Assembly (NCBI GenBank): GCA_024734495.1
Contig: JALMQS010000729.1
Coordinates: forward strand, 1,674,001-1,738,000
Direction of reading: 5' to 3'
Origin: Forficula auricularia
Lineage: Eukaryota; Arthropoda; Insecta; Dermaptera; Forficulidae
DNA length: 64,000 nucleotides
Positions 44,699 to 54,812 of the stretch are shown here, one piece after another. The notes below the pieces were generated by a model. It saw nothing but the letters and a program-made list of their open reading frames with translations. It was not told where the DNA came from and did no database searches. The stretch's first letter is position 1. The number at the start of each line of letters is the position of its first letter. The translations under genes and the position numbers were made by a program.

Positions 44699-45701
44699 CA
44701 GGGGTGGCCACTAACCTTAACTTTGGAAGCCGCAAATTTATAAAACTGTTTCAAAGCGAGCAACATTGTTTGGAGATTAATTAATGGTTTATTAAAAAAA
44801 AGACATCTTTTTTTATTTTATAAAATATAAATGAACTAGGCAACATATATTTTTTGCTCTACTTATAATATTACAAATTACAAATTAATTTAATTTTCGT
44901 ATTATTATTTTTTTAATTTAATTATTATACAGGGTGGGCCATAAATTTTGAAGAGATATAAAAAAAAAATTTAACTAGAAAAAAACTGAATATATTTTTG
45001 AAAAGAAAATAAATGAATTTTTTTAAGGTATTTTAAATATTATCAGACAAAAACGGGGGGGGGGGGGGGGGTTAAAAATGAAAATTCTAGCCCTTTTGAC
45101 CAAACTCAACCAAATTTTTTATACATATTCTCTGGATCCCCAGACGGCTAGGAATGCAAAAACTAACCAAATTTTGTATACATAGTTTGGTCGAAAGAGC
45201 TAGAATTTTCATTTTGCACCCTCCCTCCATTTTGGTGGTTAGTTTTTGAATTTCTAGCCTTCTGGGGGTCTACAGAATATGTGTACAAAATTTGGTTGAT
45301 TTTAGTCGAAAGGGCTAGAATTTTCATTTTTGACCCGCACCACATTTTGGGTGGTTAGTTTTTACATTTATAGTCGTTTTGGGGCCCACAGAATATGTAT
45401 ACAAAATTGGTTGATTTTAGTCGAAAGGGCTAGAATTTTCATTTTTGACCTCCCCCCCCCCCCTTTTGTCTGATAATGTTTAAAATACATTTAAAAAATT
45501 ATTTTATGTTCTTTTCAAAAATATATTCAGTTTCTTTCTAGTTAAATTTTTTCATTTTTTTATACCTCTTCAAAATGTGCTAGATCTTTATGCCCCACCC
45601 TGTACTTTTTAAAATCAGTATTATTCAAGAGGATTCAAGAGCCGCACGAGATTGACTGAAGAGCCGCATGCGGCTCGAGAGCAACGTTGTGGCCACCTCT
45701 G
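44699..45701. mobile_element. hAT-type composite element, copy 2
   Basis: Same ends as copy 1, with perfect 8-bp duplication CTATAGAG (44691-44698, 45702-45709). 1003 bp against 805 bp in copy 1; most of the difference is expansion of the inner minisatellite. The inner TA-flanked element is at the same relative place, so the composite moved as a unit. Confidence 0.9.
44930..45602. mobile_element. Inner TA-flanked palindromic element, copy 2
   Basis: CAGGGTGGGCCATAAA to GATCTTTATGCCCCACCCTG with TA borders. Interior has three to four module units of about 117-125 bp (GGGCTAGAATTTTCATTTTT, GACC(C)n, GTGGTTAGTTTTT, TATGTATACAAAATT), and a G-run (45056-45071) facing a C-run (45450-45463). Confidence 0.78.
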
Positions 45702-45894
45702 CTATAGAGAGTATTCTCTCCATTGTAAATTTCCCGGGGAAATTTTTCACAGGGGCAGGTGAGGATTTAGAACCAGGGATTGTCGGTTCCTAATATTATA
45801 TTGAATCAAGAGTGTCTTATACCAAGAAAGTGCGACATCCGGTCAGGATTTTTTCATTTTATAAAGAGATGTCTAAAATATACCTATATGTACT

Positions 45895-46052
45895 AAAGGA
45901 GACAATAAAAGAGTGTGTCTTCTGCTGGAATTATAAATTTTATTTATTTATAACGAGACTATAGTTTCGAGGGCTTTGCCCTCTTCATCAGTCTATTACC
46001 AGGTTGGTTGCCAGCCAGATATGCTGACCATTACACCAGAGAGGCCGACAGT
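45895..46052 (-). repeat. Hammerhead-like core joined to a tRNA-like piece
   Basis: Minus strand: a tRNA-like 5' half (GGCCTCTCTGGTGTAATGG, TCAGCATATCTGGC, about 46050-46005), then CTGATGA (45985-45991), A, a six-pair stem GAGGGC-AAA-GCCCTC, GAAAC (45964-45968), and the AAGACACACTCTTTTATTGT flank. This is the cleanest core in the window. The usual B box is missing. Confidence 0.65.
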
Positions 46053-46304
46053 TCTTAAAATTCGAACTAATTATATACCTACTACAATTTTTTGTTTTGG
46101 TTGGGAAGTAATTTTTACTTTATGCCCCTTTGAAGTAAAACTTGGCGCCAGTAAAGCAATACTTTATCCATTAGAAAAGCTTTAGTAAGCTTAGCTATGG
46201 ATAAAGTAAACAAATAAATTGCTTTGATTATGTATAAGATGTAGGTACTTTTGAGCTCGAAAAAAGAATGGGAGGATAGTAATTAAATAAATAAATAAAT
46301 TAAA

Positions 46305-46590
46305 TATAAAGTTTCTTTTTGCCGAGAGTAGCAGAATTTATATAATTTAAAGGAGACAATAAAAGAGTGTGTCTTGAGCTAGAAAAACTCATTTTTAAAT
46401 TTATTTATAACGAGAGTATAGTTTCGAGGGCTTTGCCCATTCATCAGTCTATTATAATTGATTCAAGAGTGTGAATCAATTGTATTAGACTGATGAAGGG
46501 GACAAAGTCCTCGAAACTATACTCTCGTTATAAATAAATTTTAAAATTTAGTTTTCCAGCACAAGACACACTTTTATTGTCTCCTTTAAT
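46305..46590. repeat. Palindrome with two facing hammerhead-like cores
   Basis: Arms (about 46346-46460 and 46473-46585) share GGAGACAATAAAAG, AAATTTATTTATAACGAGAG and TATAGTTTCGAGG. Minus core 46421-46447; plus core 46490-46517 (CTGATGA, A, GGGGAC-AAA-GTCCTC, GAAAC). Confidence 0.75.
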
Positions 46591-46679
46591 AAATAAATAA
46601 ATCGTTATATTATTTTGACAATCAATTTATGTCAAAATATCATACATTCAATAAGCCAGGGGAAACTAAACTAGATAAA

Positions 46680-47285
46680 TTGAAGAAAAAGTTTTAGACA
46701 TTTCTATTCATGTATAAGGAAAAGTTTTTCGAGTTAAATTAACAGTGCGGCTCGTCCAGCAGGCTTCGTTCAAGTGTAATATTTTCAAGAAGGAAAATTT
46801 AGAGGGATATTATGAATAAATTGGAGGTTTTAAAAAAGTTCTATGGCGCGTTTATTTTTTTTTATTTTTTTATTTTTTTATTTAGTACTTCTACTTCTTC
46901 AAGTACTATACTCGATTCCGAGAGTCGGTGATTACCGAGGGGTGAACCGCGCCCTAATATGCTGTACACCTACTTTCACTTGTACTTCCACACATTTCCA
47001 AGTAATTCCAAATATTTCCAAGTACTTCCAGATATTCCCAAGCACTCCCAAATATTTTCAAGTGCTTTCGAATATTTCTAAGTACTTCCAAATATTTCCA
47101 AGTACTTCCAAAATACTTCCAAAGAGGTGTACACCTACTTCCAATTGCGGATCACCCCTCGGTGATTACTGTAGAGACTATTCTTTCCATTGTAACTTTT
47201 CTGGGAAAATCTTCACAGGGGTGGTGTTCCATTACCTTCCCCTTTATTTATTTACATCTCGTAAATGTAATTCTTCTAAATCTAG
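46680..47285. repeat. Repeat R, copy 2, split by a MITE
   Basis: CGATTCCGAGAGTCGGTGATTAC reaches the MITE at 46936 and continues at 47170 with TGTAGAGACTATTCTTTCC, AAATCTTCACAGGG and CCATTACCTTCCCC, matching copy 3 at 51990-52090. The 149-residue open frame here spans the MITE and is not a gene. Confidence 0.7.
46936..47161. mobile_element. MITE with CGAGGGGTGA ends, copy 2
   Basis: 226 bp, CGAGGGGTGAACCGCG to GCGGATCACCCCTCG; perfect 8-bp duplication GTGATTAC (46928-46935, 47162-47169). The inside is a run of ~19-20 bp units (CCAAGTACTTCCAAATATTT), about seven, between two (T/G)GTACACCTACTT boxes. The related element at 29372 has the same ends and GTGTACAC boxes but no such array. Confidence 0.9.
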
Positions 47286-47650
47286 AGCTTAAGCATTCGT
47301 GTCTTTATTTTCTCCTGATCTTTTAATTCTGCGAAGAATTTACAGGTGAGGTTTAGTGGAAACTTGAAAGAAATCCTTTGACAAAATAGAAATTATTTGT
47401 CTTTCTCCTAAAAAGGATAATCCTTAAAAATAACCTTGTAAGTCCGGAGACAAATTGTATTTTTTTTATTCGATGGTGCTTAAACTCTAGAGAAAAGTGG
47501 CCAAATGCATTTTTTCCCATACCGAGGATTCCGTTGCCAATAATAATAATATTCATCAAGGGGAATAATATTAAGCTATTTTCCAAGATTTTTATAAATT
47601 TTTAAATCAAGACTGCAAATTTCAAGAGAGGGACACAGTGTAGGCCAATA
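47286..47650. other. AT-rich, no gene seen
   Basis: A minus-strand frame (47353-47586) has no recognised motif. Confidence 0.35.
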
Positions 47651-47654
47651 GAGT

Positions 47655-47785
47655 GTGTACTAGGGATTAAACTAAAAATTACAAAAGAGAGTCATCTAAT
47701 AGATCCGATGGATTGGATTATTAGTAACGGCAATGCGGGACATTTGGCTAACCTGCGAGGTGCGAACCCCTATGACATATAATGT
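47655..47785 (+). repeat. Family F tRNA-like repeat, partial
   Basis: Left arm AAGAGAGTCATCTAATAGAT followed by tRNA-like CATTTGGCTAACCTGCGAGG, then GACATATAATG. The right arm is missing. Confidence 0.55.
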
Positions 47786-47955
47786 AAACGCTTTAAATAT
47801 TTTACTCAAAGATTTAAATCATTTGTAAAATTTCACGATCTAAATTTAAACACATAGTCATGCCATATATAGTAGTTTAAATAAAGGTGGTTGAGTGTTT
47901 CGAATTTCGAATTTCTTCAAAATTCTAAGGGCAATGGAATGGCTTTTTCAAATTA

Positions 47956-48243
47956 AATATGAGAGAGTCCAAGGTGCTATTAGAAATAGATTTAAATTTT
48001 CTTGGAAAATCATAAGAGAGAGTCATCTATTATAGATCCAATGGATTGGATTAGGGGTAGCCAAATGGCCCGGATTGCTGTTACTGGCACTCGGGTTCGA
48101 TTCCCGACGAGGTGAAAAACACCCTTCTGACATATAATTAAAAATAATCCATTCCATCGGATCTAATAAATGATTCTCTCTTATGATTTTCTAAGAAAAT
48201 TTAAATCTATATCTATCGGCAATTTAAAATCTCTCATATAATA
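47956..48243 (+). repeat. Family F foldback with tRNA-like loop
   Basis: Arms of about 75-95 bp (47956-48052 and 48140-48243) share AGATTTAAATTTTCTTAGAA (or TTGGAA), ATCATAAGAGAGA and GATCCRATGGA. The loop (about 48055-48135) has A-box-like TAGCCAAATGGCCCGG and a canonical B box GGTTCGATTCC (48094-48104), then GGTGAAAAACACC. Confidence 0.78.
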
Positions 48244-48535
48244 AAAATTACAAAATAATAGTGAATTTTAAAATAATTATTTTATGTAATCTCTTTCGAT
48301 AAATTGCAATAAATTATATTAGATTTTGTAATATAATTTATTTGTAAATATATAATACTCAATAATCCAGACACACAAAGCACTCAAAATGACATATTTT
48401 CTAAATATCTTAAACTGGCATCGTTCTGATGAATGTATGGTTCACTACTTCACGTTTGTACATGTCTATACATGTCTGAACCTGCACAGCAGTAGCAACC
48501 GCACCATTTGAGCTAGCTCATTTAGTTCCACCCAG
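48244..48535. other. AT-rich, no gene seen
   Basis: Nothing recognised. Confidence 0.4.
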
Positions 48536-48845
48536 TGGCGCAACCAGGATTTTGTCCTGGAGCTAATACACACACACATACACACAAACACACACACACA
48601 CCATTTCATGGAAGCTGTGGATGCGGCGTATCCCTAAAATTTCAAAACAGTTAGAGTATTTTCATACCATGTGCCATAAATAAATATAATGTTTGGTATA
48701 TTTGAAAAATAATTAAAAATTACATTATGCTGTATTAGATGAAATTTGCAAAAAAAAGCGAATATTAAAAGAAAATTTAAGAAAATAAAGGATATTTTTG
48801 GACAGCATCCCCTGGTTGAAAAGTCACCGTCCGCCACTGACACAC
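48536..48845. mobile_element. Possible hAT remnant with (CA)n
   Basis: CAGTGGCGCAACCAGG at the left and CCGTCCGCCACTG at the right are hAT-like ends, but the neighbouring octamers do not match. A CA-rich microsatellite lies at 48570-48600. Confidence 0.35.
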
Positions 48846-50755
48846 ACATATAGGTACATATAATTTAATTATTAATGGAAATAGACCCTTTTTTGTTTTT
48901 ATTTATAGTCAAAATATTGATTAAAATTTACCAAATATTTTTTTCAGCCCCCAACTCCTCCCTCGTGGGTGCGCCAATGGTTCGAGCATATTTACAACGC
49001 TCTAGGACAGTGGTTCACCTTTTGTGGCCTATCACCATTTTCTGGACAAACACCTATTGCCCCCTTTTCATTTTCATTGTACCTATGGCTAATTTTAATT
49101 TGAAGTAAAGTGAAAATAATAAAGCAGTTTTATTATTTTAAACAATTTTATTACCTTATATATATAAAAACAACCAAAGCAGTTTTATCCGGTCACTCTT
49201 CAAAAAAATAGAAAAAAAATTACAATGTACATTTTTACAGATTTTTTTTAAGAACAAAGAAGTGAAATAATTAGCTAAGATCATTGACGTACATTAAAAA
49301 AAAAACAGGAGTACCTACATGTTTTCATTTTTAAATTGGAATCTGGAAAAATTAAGAAAGTTGACAGTTAAAATTTTAAAAAATAAATGAAGTTTGAAGA
49401 CAGCTTTGTTATCAATCACAGCAACTTCTACTGTACAGTACTATTTTAATTTTTCCCCCTTTGAATACTCATTGCCCCCAAATCGTCCCACTGATAACCC
49501 AAATCGCCCACTTGGGTGTGGGACACTGAACCCTAAAAAGTGTTTCGATATCTCAAACATCAACCATTATTTTCTAATATCTCATGTAGTTTCAAGATAT
49601 TTTTCAAATTAAAAAACAGAAAAAATTTAAAGAGCTATGATAAAAAAAATGAATAATTAATATTTCAATTTATAATTAATACTAGGTATCGTTTCAAACT
49701 TAATTAATAATAATAGTACTGTTAGCAACTCTATAATTAGTGGAAATGGTAGTGAATTTCGATGACTTGGCAATACGTTTGTCACTGAACGGCCGCCCTG
49801 GCCTGAAACATAACTCAAAGGGATATCATATTAATACAAACTTGTGTATCAAATTAGAGTTCATTAGCTAAAACCGTTCACTACCTCCATTTATAACAAT
49901 TTAATTTTTACCAGATTTTCCGAATTTTTCAAAAGGAAATTCGGAATTAAAATTTTTAAAAAGTGATGAAAAAATCAATATTTCCACACTCATCAAAAAG
50001 AGAGATTTACTAAGAGAGATAAATAATCTTCGATTTTGTTGGGAAATTGAATTTCATACCCTCGAGGAATTATTTTTAAATGAATATTTCAAATATAGAT
50101 GAAAAATGTAAATTCTTAAAATAATTCGAAAAAAACTCATTTAAACGTTTTTTTTTTTTTATTTCGATAGAAAAATAAAATTTTATTTCTCCGAGAATTA
50201 AATTTAATTTTGATAGTATATTTTAAATAGAGATGCAATAAATATAAATGAAAATATCAAAAAAAAAAAAAATTGCGTTTTGTACCCGCACCCAGACAAA
50301 GAGAAAATTTTACAAAGGAGTCCTCATTATAAAAAAAAATCACCGTACCATATAGAAGGAAATTCATCTGTGAACATCTTCAGGGTGGTACTTAGGATAA
50401 TAATTGCCATGTGGATCGCCAGCTTTCAAAAGGAGAAGACGTTATTAGAAGATGAAGAAGAAGGAAATACAATTTCATTTCTTTAAGAACTACTTATAAT
50501 ATTTAGGTTGAGGAGAAAAATATAATTTCGTTAAAATATTTCTAACCAATCATGTTTAGTACCCTTTCAAAAAAAAAAAAAATTAGAACTCCTTAAGAAA
50601 ATCTTTTTGATTTTAGTAAAAATTGTGCAGTATATATAGAATATTTCAAATAGAGATGAAAAATGTAAAATATCCTGACAAAATCAATTACTCAAATTGA
50701 AGCACCTTGAATCAAAAATATTTATAATAATCCCAACTTCGAATTTTTTCATTAT
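48846..50755. other. AT-rich, no gene seen
   Basis: CAGTGGTTCACC near 49012 resembles a hAT end, but no matching right end with duplication was found. No coding sequence supported. Confidence 0.4.
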
Positions 50756-50760
50756 AATTA

Positions 50761-50811
50761 GTGATGAGCAAAGCAAGACCAAGACCAAGGCTGCAAGACC
50801 AAGCTCATCAC
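50761..50811. mobile_element. 51-bp GTGATGAGC micro-MITE
   Basis: GTGATGAGCA ... GCTCATCAC flanked by TA on both sides. It holds about two units of AAGACCAAGACCAAG(G/A)CTGC. The larger relative is at 50935-51085. Confidence 0.7.
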
Positions 50812-50934
50812 TAATTAATATAGGCAGAGGGTGTGTTTGTAAAGTCTTCTATAGGGTGTTTAGAAAGTCCTGATCACTTTTAAGAAAAATATTATTATTA
50901 TTTTGTTTTTGGGTATTGATATTAGTGATGAGCA

Positions 50935-51085
50935 AAGGAAGACCAAGACCAAGACTGCAAAACCAAGACCAAGACTGCAATACCAACACCAAGACTACAA
51001 GACCAAGACCAAGACTGCAAGACCAAGACCAAGACTGCAAGACCAAGACCAAGACTACAAGACCAAGACCAATTCTGCTCATCAC
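50935..51085. mobile_element. GTGATGAGC MITE filled with an 18-bp array
   Basis: Same ends and TA borders as 50761-50811. About seven 18-bp units (AAGACCAAGACCAAGACTGC and variants) fill the interior. Open frames on both strands here (KTKTARPRPRLQ; SWSWSCSLGLGL) are products of the array. Confidence 0.8.
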
Positions 51086-51424
51086 TAATTATAATGATTC
51101 TATTTGATTTTGGAAATTGTCTGCTAATGTAGGTACCTATATTTCTTAAATCACTTAAGTTTTTCTAGGTAATACAAAAATACTTGCCTCTGGCAGCAAA
51201 AGTCTACTGCCGGAATTGCGAATAAGCACAAAATAAAAAAAAAATTGAAAACTTCTAGTTAAATCGATAGAACAGTCGCCCGACGGGATTCTCCTATCAA
51301 GAGAAGGAAATGATAATTGAGTGATAATCAGAGACCGGATTCCAATGCAATTGCATATTTTGTTCGCCGACACATACGACCCAGGAGATCAATTATCAAT
51401 CCGAATCAAGAATCTAGGATACTG

Positions 51425-51880
51425 TGGGTTAAATTTTATACTGCATATTTTTGCATATTTGAATAATATTGCATAAAATTGCATATTTGAAGAATATTGA
51501 ATAAAATTGCATATTTGAAGAATATTCCTTAAAATTGCATATTTTAAGTATTTTTTCGTCAAATATAGCACATTTCATGATGTTTTAAAAGTAACTTTTC
51601 GAAGAAAGAATTAAAAAAAAATTTGTGCAATATTTTACGCAATAAAAGTAGATATTTGACGCTTGGTGTCTATAGCTTACTTTATCATTTTATTCCTCTC
51701 ATACCACTCCTTCAAATATAATAGTCATTTTGTCTTCAATTTTAATTTTTACTGCATAAAAAAATTTATTTTTGCCATCTTTTACTGCATATATTTGCAT
51801 ATTTCAACGTATTCTGCACATTACTTGGATATTTTAGCATTTGTCACTGCATATTTTGTCACTTTTTATTGCATAAAATA
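51425..51880. repeat. TGCATATTT-rich repeat with ~32-bp units
   Basis: ATTGCATATTTGAAGAATATT recurs at a ~32-bp period between 51440 and 51545. Further GCATATTT strings occur at 51780-51860, and ATTTTATACTGCATATT at the left faces TTGCATAAAATACGG at the right. It looks like a degraded AT-rich element. Confidence 0.55.
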
Positions 51881-51894
51881 CGGTCTGTAGTGAT

Positions 51895-52100
51895 AATACA
51901 TGGTAAGCTGGGCAAGCGAAGTGAGTTTTTGTCAGTCGAGTGTATCAACTATCAAACTTTTAGTCTATCTTCTACTTCATCAAAAGCCATACTAGATTCG
52001 GAGAGTCGGCGATTACTATCGAGAGTATTTTCTCCATTGAATTTCCTAGGACAATTTTTCACAGGAATATTTTCCCATTACCTTATCCTGAAAGTTTGAG
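51895..52100. repeat. Repeat R, copy 3 (uninterrupted)
   Basis: ATACTAGATTCGGAGAGTCGG, CGATTACTATCGAGAGTATT, TCTCCATTGAATTTCC, TTTTTCACAGGAA. It serves as the empty site for the two interrupted copies at 44.7 and 46.9 kb. Confidence 0.7.
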
Positions 52101-52640
52101 TCTATACCTTTATTTGAAGAATGTATTTCATCAATATCTAAATTTATCCTTCGTAATACGACTCATCCACTCTCAATTTTGTAAACCATGATTGAAATCA
52201 ATTCTAAGTAACGCCCTAAAGCGATTACCAAGTTTGTGTAGTTTCTCGAATTCAGTAAAAAAAAAAAAAAAAAAAACTCATTTATATTTCAACGTCAATT
52301 TCATTTAATGGCAAGTGATTTTATTAATATCCTTCTCTCTTCTTTTCTCTGCTCTCTTTTCTTTAGTGATAAATATGCCAAGTTTCAATTGGCGCGAGAA
52401 AATAGTCTACGCCTAAATGCAAATGAACCATTAAATGGCTTCCCGCAACCGGTGAGCGACGAGGAAGCAACCTGCAAGAAAAACTTTCAACCCTCTATCC
52501 TGCCAACCCACCCTATTCTTTCTCTTTTCCCTCTTCCACCCCCCCCTTCTTCTTTCTCTTCTACAGAAGCAAAAAATGATTTATGACTTAATAAGTTTGA
52601 ATACTTTATATAATTGATTATATTTATTCGCGCCTGGATT
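52101..52640. other. No gene; pyrimidine-rich stretch
   Basis: 52470-52565 is C/T-rich and ends CTCTTCTACAG, which looks like a splice acceptor, but the following sequence has no recognisable coding content. Confidence 0.3.
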
Positions 52641-52699
52641 GAGTTGAGAAGAGACTATTTTCTCTAAATTGCGATTAGGTACAAAATAAAAATAAATTC

Positions 52700-53113
52700 A
52701 TTGGATAAAAAATACTTGGTAGGTTTCACATTAAGATATAAAAAATAAAACGAATTTATTTTTGGAGAATCTTTAATCTCGATGTATATGTTTCGGGTGA
52801 CTAACCCATCTTCAGGAGAAACAGAAAGTAACTGACCTGGATAAGTCGAATTTGAATACAAGTCAATGGAAAAATTTATTTTTAAGATAACAAAAGTGTA
52901 AATATTTAAAATTAGTGAAGGGAGAAAGGTAGGAAGACTATTTTGTTTAATTTTGAATGGCCCTTAGAGAAATGAGGATTTCGAATTTGAATACAAGTCA
53001 ATGGAAAAATTTATTTTAAGATAACAAAGGGTAAATATTTAAAATTAGTGGCGGGAGAAGGGTAGGAAGTCTAGTTTGTTTAATTTTGAATGGCCTTCTG
53101 AGAAATGAGGATT
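52700..53113. repeat. Hammerhead-like core and a 135-bp tandem duplication
   Basis: Minus-strand core at 52790-52815: CTGAAGA, T, GGGT...ACCC, GAAAC. Right next to it, TCGAATTTGAATACAAGTC begins at 52846 and again at 52981, giving two ~135-bp tandem copies at about 90% identity. Confidence 0.65.
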
Positions 53114-53232
53114 TACACTCAGGTAGATGTAGGGGGGGAGGAAGAATTAGTGAAAACAAATTTGCAAATATTTAAAGAATGTAATCAATGATTGTACTTT
53201 TCTTAACTTCTAATTGATTATTTAGTATATTC

Positions 53233-53924
53233 GTTCTGATGTGGCCATCCACTTGACTTTACGATGCATTTCTGGTCGAGTTTGGTCCAAAGGCGTAGAT
53301 TTTCATTCCCCCACCCCATTTTGGGCGCATTGTTTTTGCATTTTTAGTGTTCTGGGGATCCACTGATTATGTATACAAAATTTGGTTGAGTTTGCTCAAA
53401 TGGCCTAGATTTTGATTTTTTGAACCCCCCCCCCTCTAAATTTGGCTCCAGAAAAATATATTTTTGTTATTATAGATTTACTTTATAGTATATTTCATTT
53501 TTCTTGTTTTTTTAGTTTGGAAATATTATAATTTTAAATTTTAACCACCGTCCCCCCCCCTTAATTTTGGGTTGATATGCACCACAATTGAATCAGCTCT
53601 TAATCTCAATACACCAAAACTACTTGTGAAATTTTGTTTTGATATTCACACTAGTTTTTGAGCTAGTGCGTCCACAAAAATTTAATAACGCACGCACAGA
53701 TTGTCGTACTAACAGACATTTTGATAAAACAGTTATTTTCTCGAAAAATATAATTTTTCGATGTTCATTTATAAGGGCTTTTTTGTAGACCGAAGTGCCA
53801 TGGTTTTGGCCAATTTTTTTAATCAAAATAGTTTCAGCCGTTTTTGAGATATTTCGAAAAAACCAAACAAAATAAAAACTTTTTCCATGAGCGATTACAA
53901 TACTTGACCATACCCTGGATGGTA
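53233..53924 (+). repeat. 0.6-0.7 kb dispersed repeat H, copy 1
   Basis: Starts GTTCTGATGTGGCCATCCAC and ends GATTACAATACTTGACCATACC, as does 58113-58738. Contains the ~120-bp module (GTTTTTGCATTTTTAGTG, TATGTATACAAAATTTGG) and AACAGACATTTTGATAAAAC. No inverted ends and no clear duplication; no coding capacity. Confidence 0.75.
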
Positions 53925-54118
53925 AAGTAATATTGTGGTGTTTTTAGTTCAAGCCACATGATTTTCAATAATCCCGCATTCACAACAAACCAAAGATAAA
54001 ATAAAATCATTCGCATTATAAATTAGCTTAGGAAAGAGGAAAATGTGACTGAATACAATTTTATGGTCCAATTCATTGGTGCTTTGAACAAATATGGAAT
54101 TCACAAAGAGAAACAAAG

Positions 54119-54812
54119 AAGTTTTCCTCTGCTTGATGCAAAAAACATACACAAATATATATCGAGATGATATATCTGTATATATATTATTATTTGTTTC
54201 TCTTTGTGAATCAACAACTCTGCTACTCTCGGCAAAACAAAAACTTTTCAATTAAATATGGAATATTGAAGAGCAGAGAGAATAATTATAAGGGGTTGGA
54301 GTGGGTGGTAATTTAAAAATGTTTCAATATAATACAAATTGGTATCTTTAAAAATAAAAAAATATGTTTGTTATTTAAATAAAGTATTTTCTACTTAGAA
54401 TTATTCACTTTTGTATTATTTTGAAAATGGTGATTTTTCTAATTCCAAAGTAAAATATAAAATGCTAAATTGAAAGTTTTTGTGCCGATGGTAGCAGAAT
54501 TTTTATATATTGAAGAAGACAATAAAATGGTGTCTTCTGCGGGAATTATAAATTATAATTATAACGAGACTATAGTTTCGAGGGCTTTGACCTCTTCATC
54601 AGTCTATTATAATTGATTCACAGAAATTAATGTATGAAATGGATAGTGAGATTTTCATATCATCATCAATTGTAATAGACTGATGAAGAGATCAAAGCCC
54701 TGGAAATTATAGTCTCATTATAAATAAAATTTATAATTCCGGCAGAAGACACTCTTTATTGTCATCTCTTCAATATAAAATACTAGGTAGGTTTATGTGA
54801 AACCTACCTAGT
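54119..54812. repeat. Hammerhead-associated repeat with facing cores
   Basis: 54119-54250 carries CCTCTGCTTGATGC and TCTGCTACTCTCGGC. 54470-54775 is a palindrome like that at 46305: minus core 54575-54602 and a decayed plus core at 54680-54706. It ends next to a perfect hairpin ACTAGGTAGGTTT/AAACCTACCTAGT (54782-54812). Confidence 0.7.

Larger units (their letters stand above)
44645..45790. repeat. Repeat R, copy 1, split by the hAT composite
   Basis: GAGCGTCGGCGATTTCTATAGAG at 44676 continues after the hAT element with AGTATTCTCTCCATTG, AATTTTTCACAGGG. The same text is continuous at 51995-52080 (GAGTCGGCGATTACTATCG, AGTATTTTCTCC, AATTTTTCACAGG). Confidence 0.7.

Noticed and set aside
46843..47292. 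149-residue frame
   Set aside because: It crosses the boundaries of a MITE and its target duplications, so it cannot be an ancestral gene.
49005..49530. hAT element from CAGTGGTTCACC to GGGACACTG
   Set aside because: Ends do not pair convincingly and the flanking octamers differ.
50935..51085. CRISPR-like array
   Set aside because: Units are adjacent without unique spacers, and the context is eukaryotic.
50849..51107. Overlapping open frames encoding KTKTARPRPRLQ and SWSWSCSLGLGL repeats
   Set aside because: They are read-outs of an 18-bp tandem array inside a MITE; all frames stay open because the period is a multiple of three.
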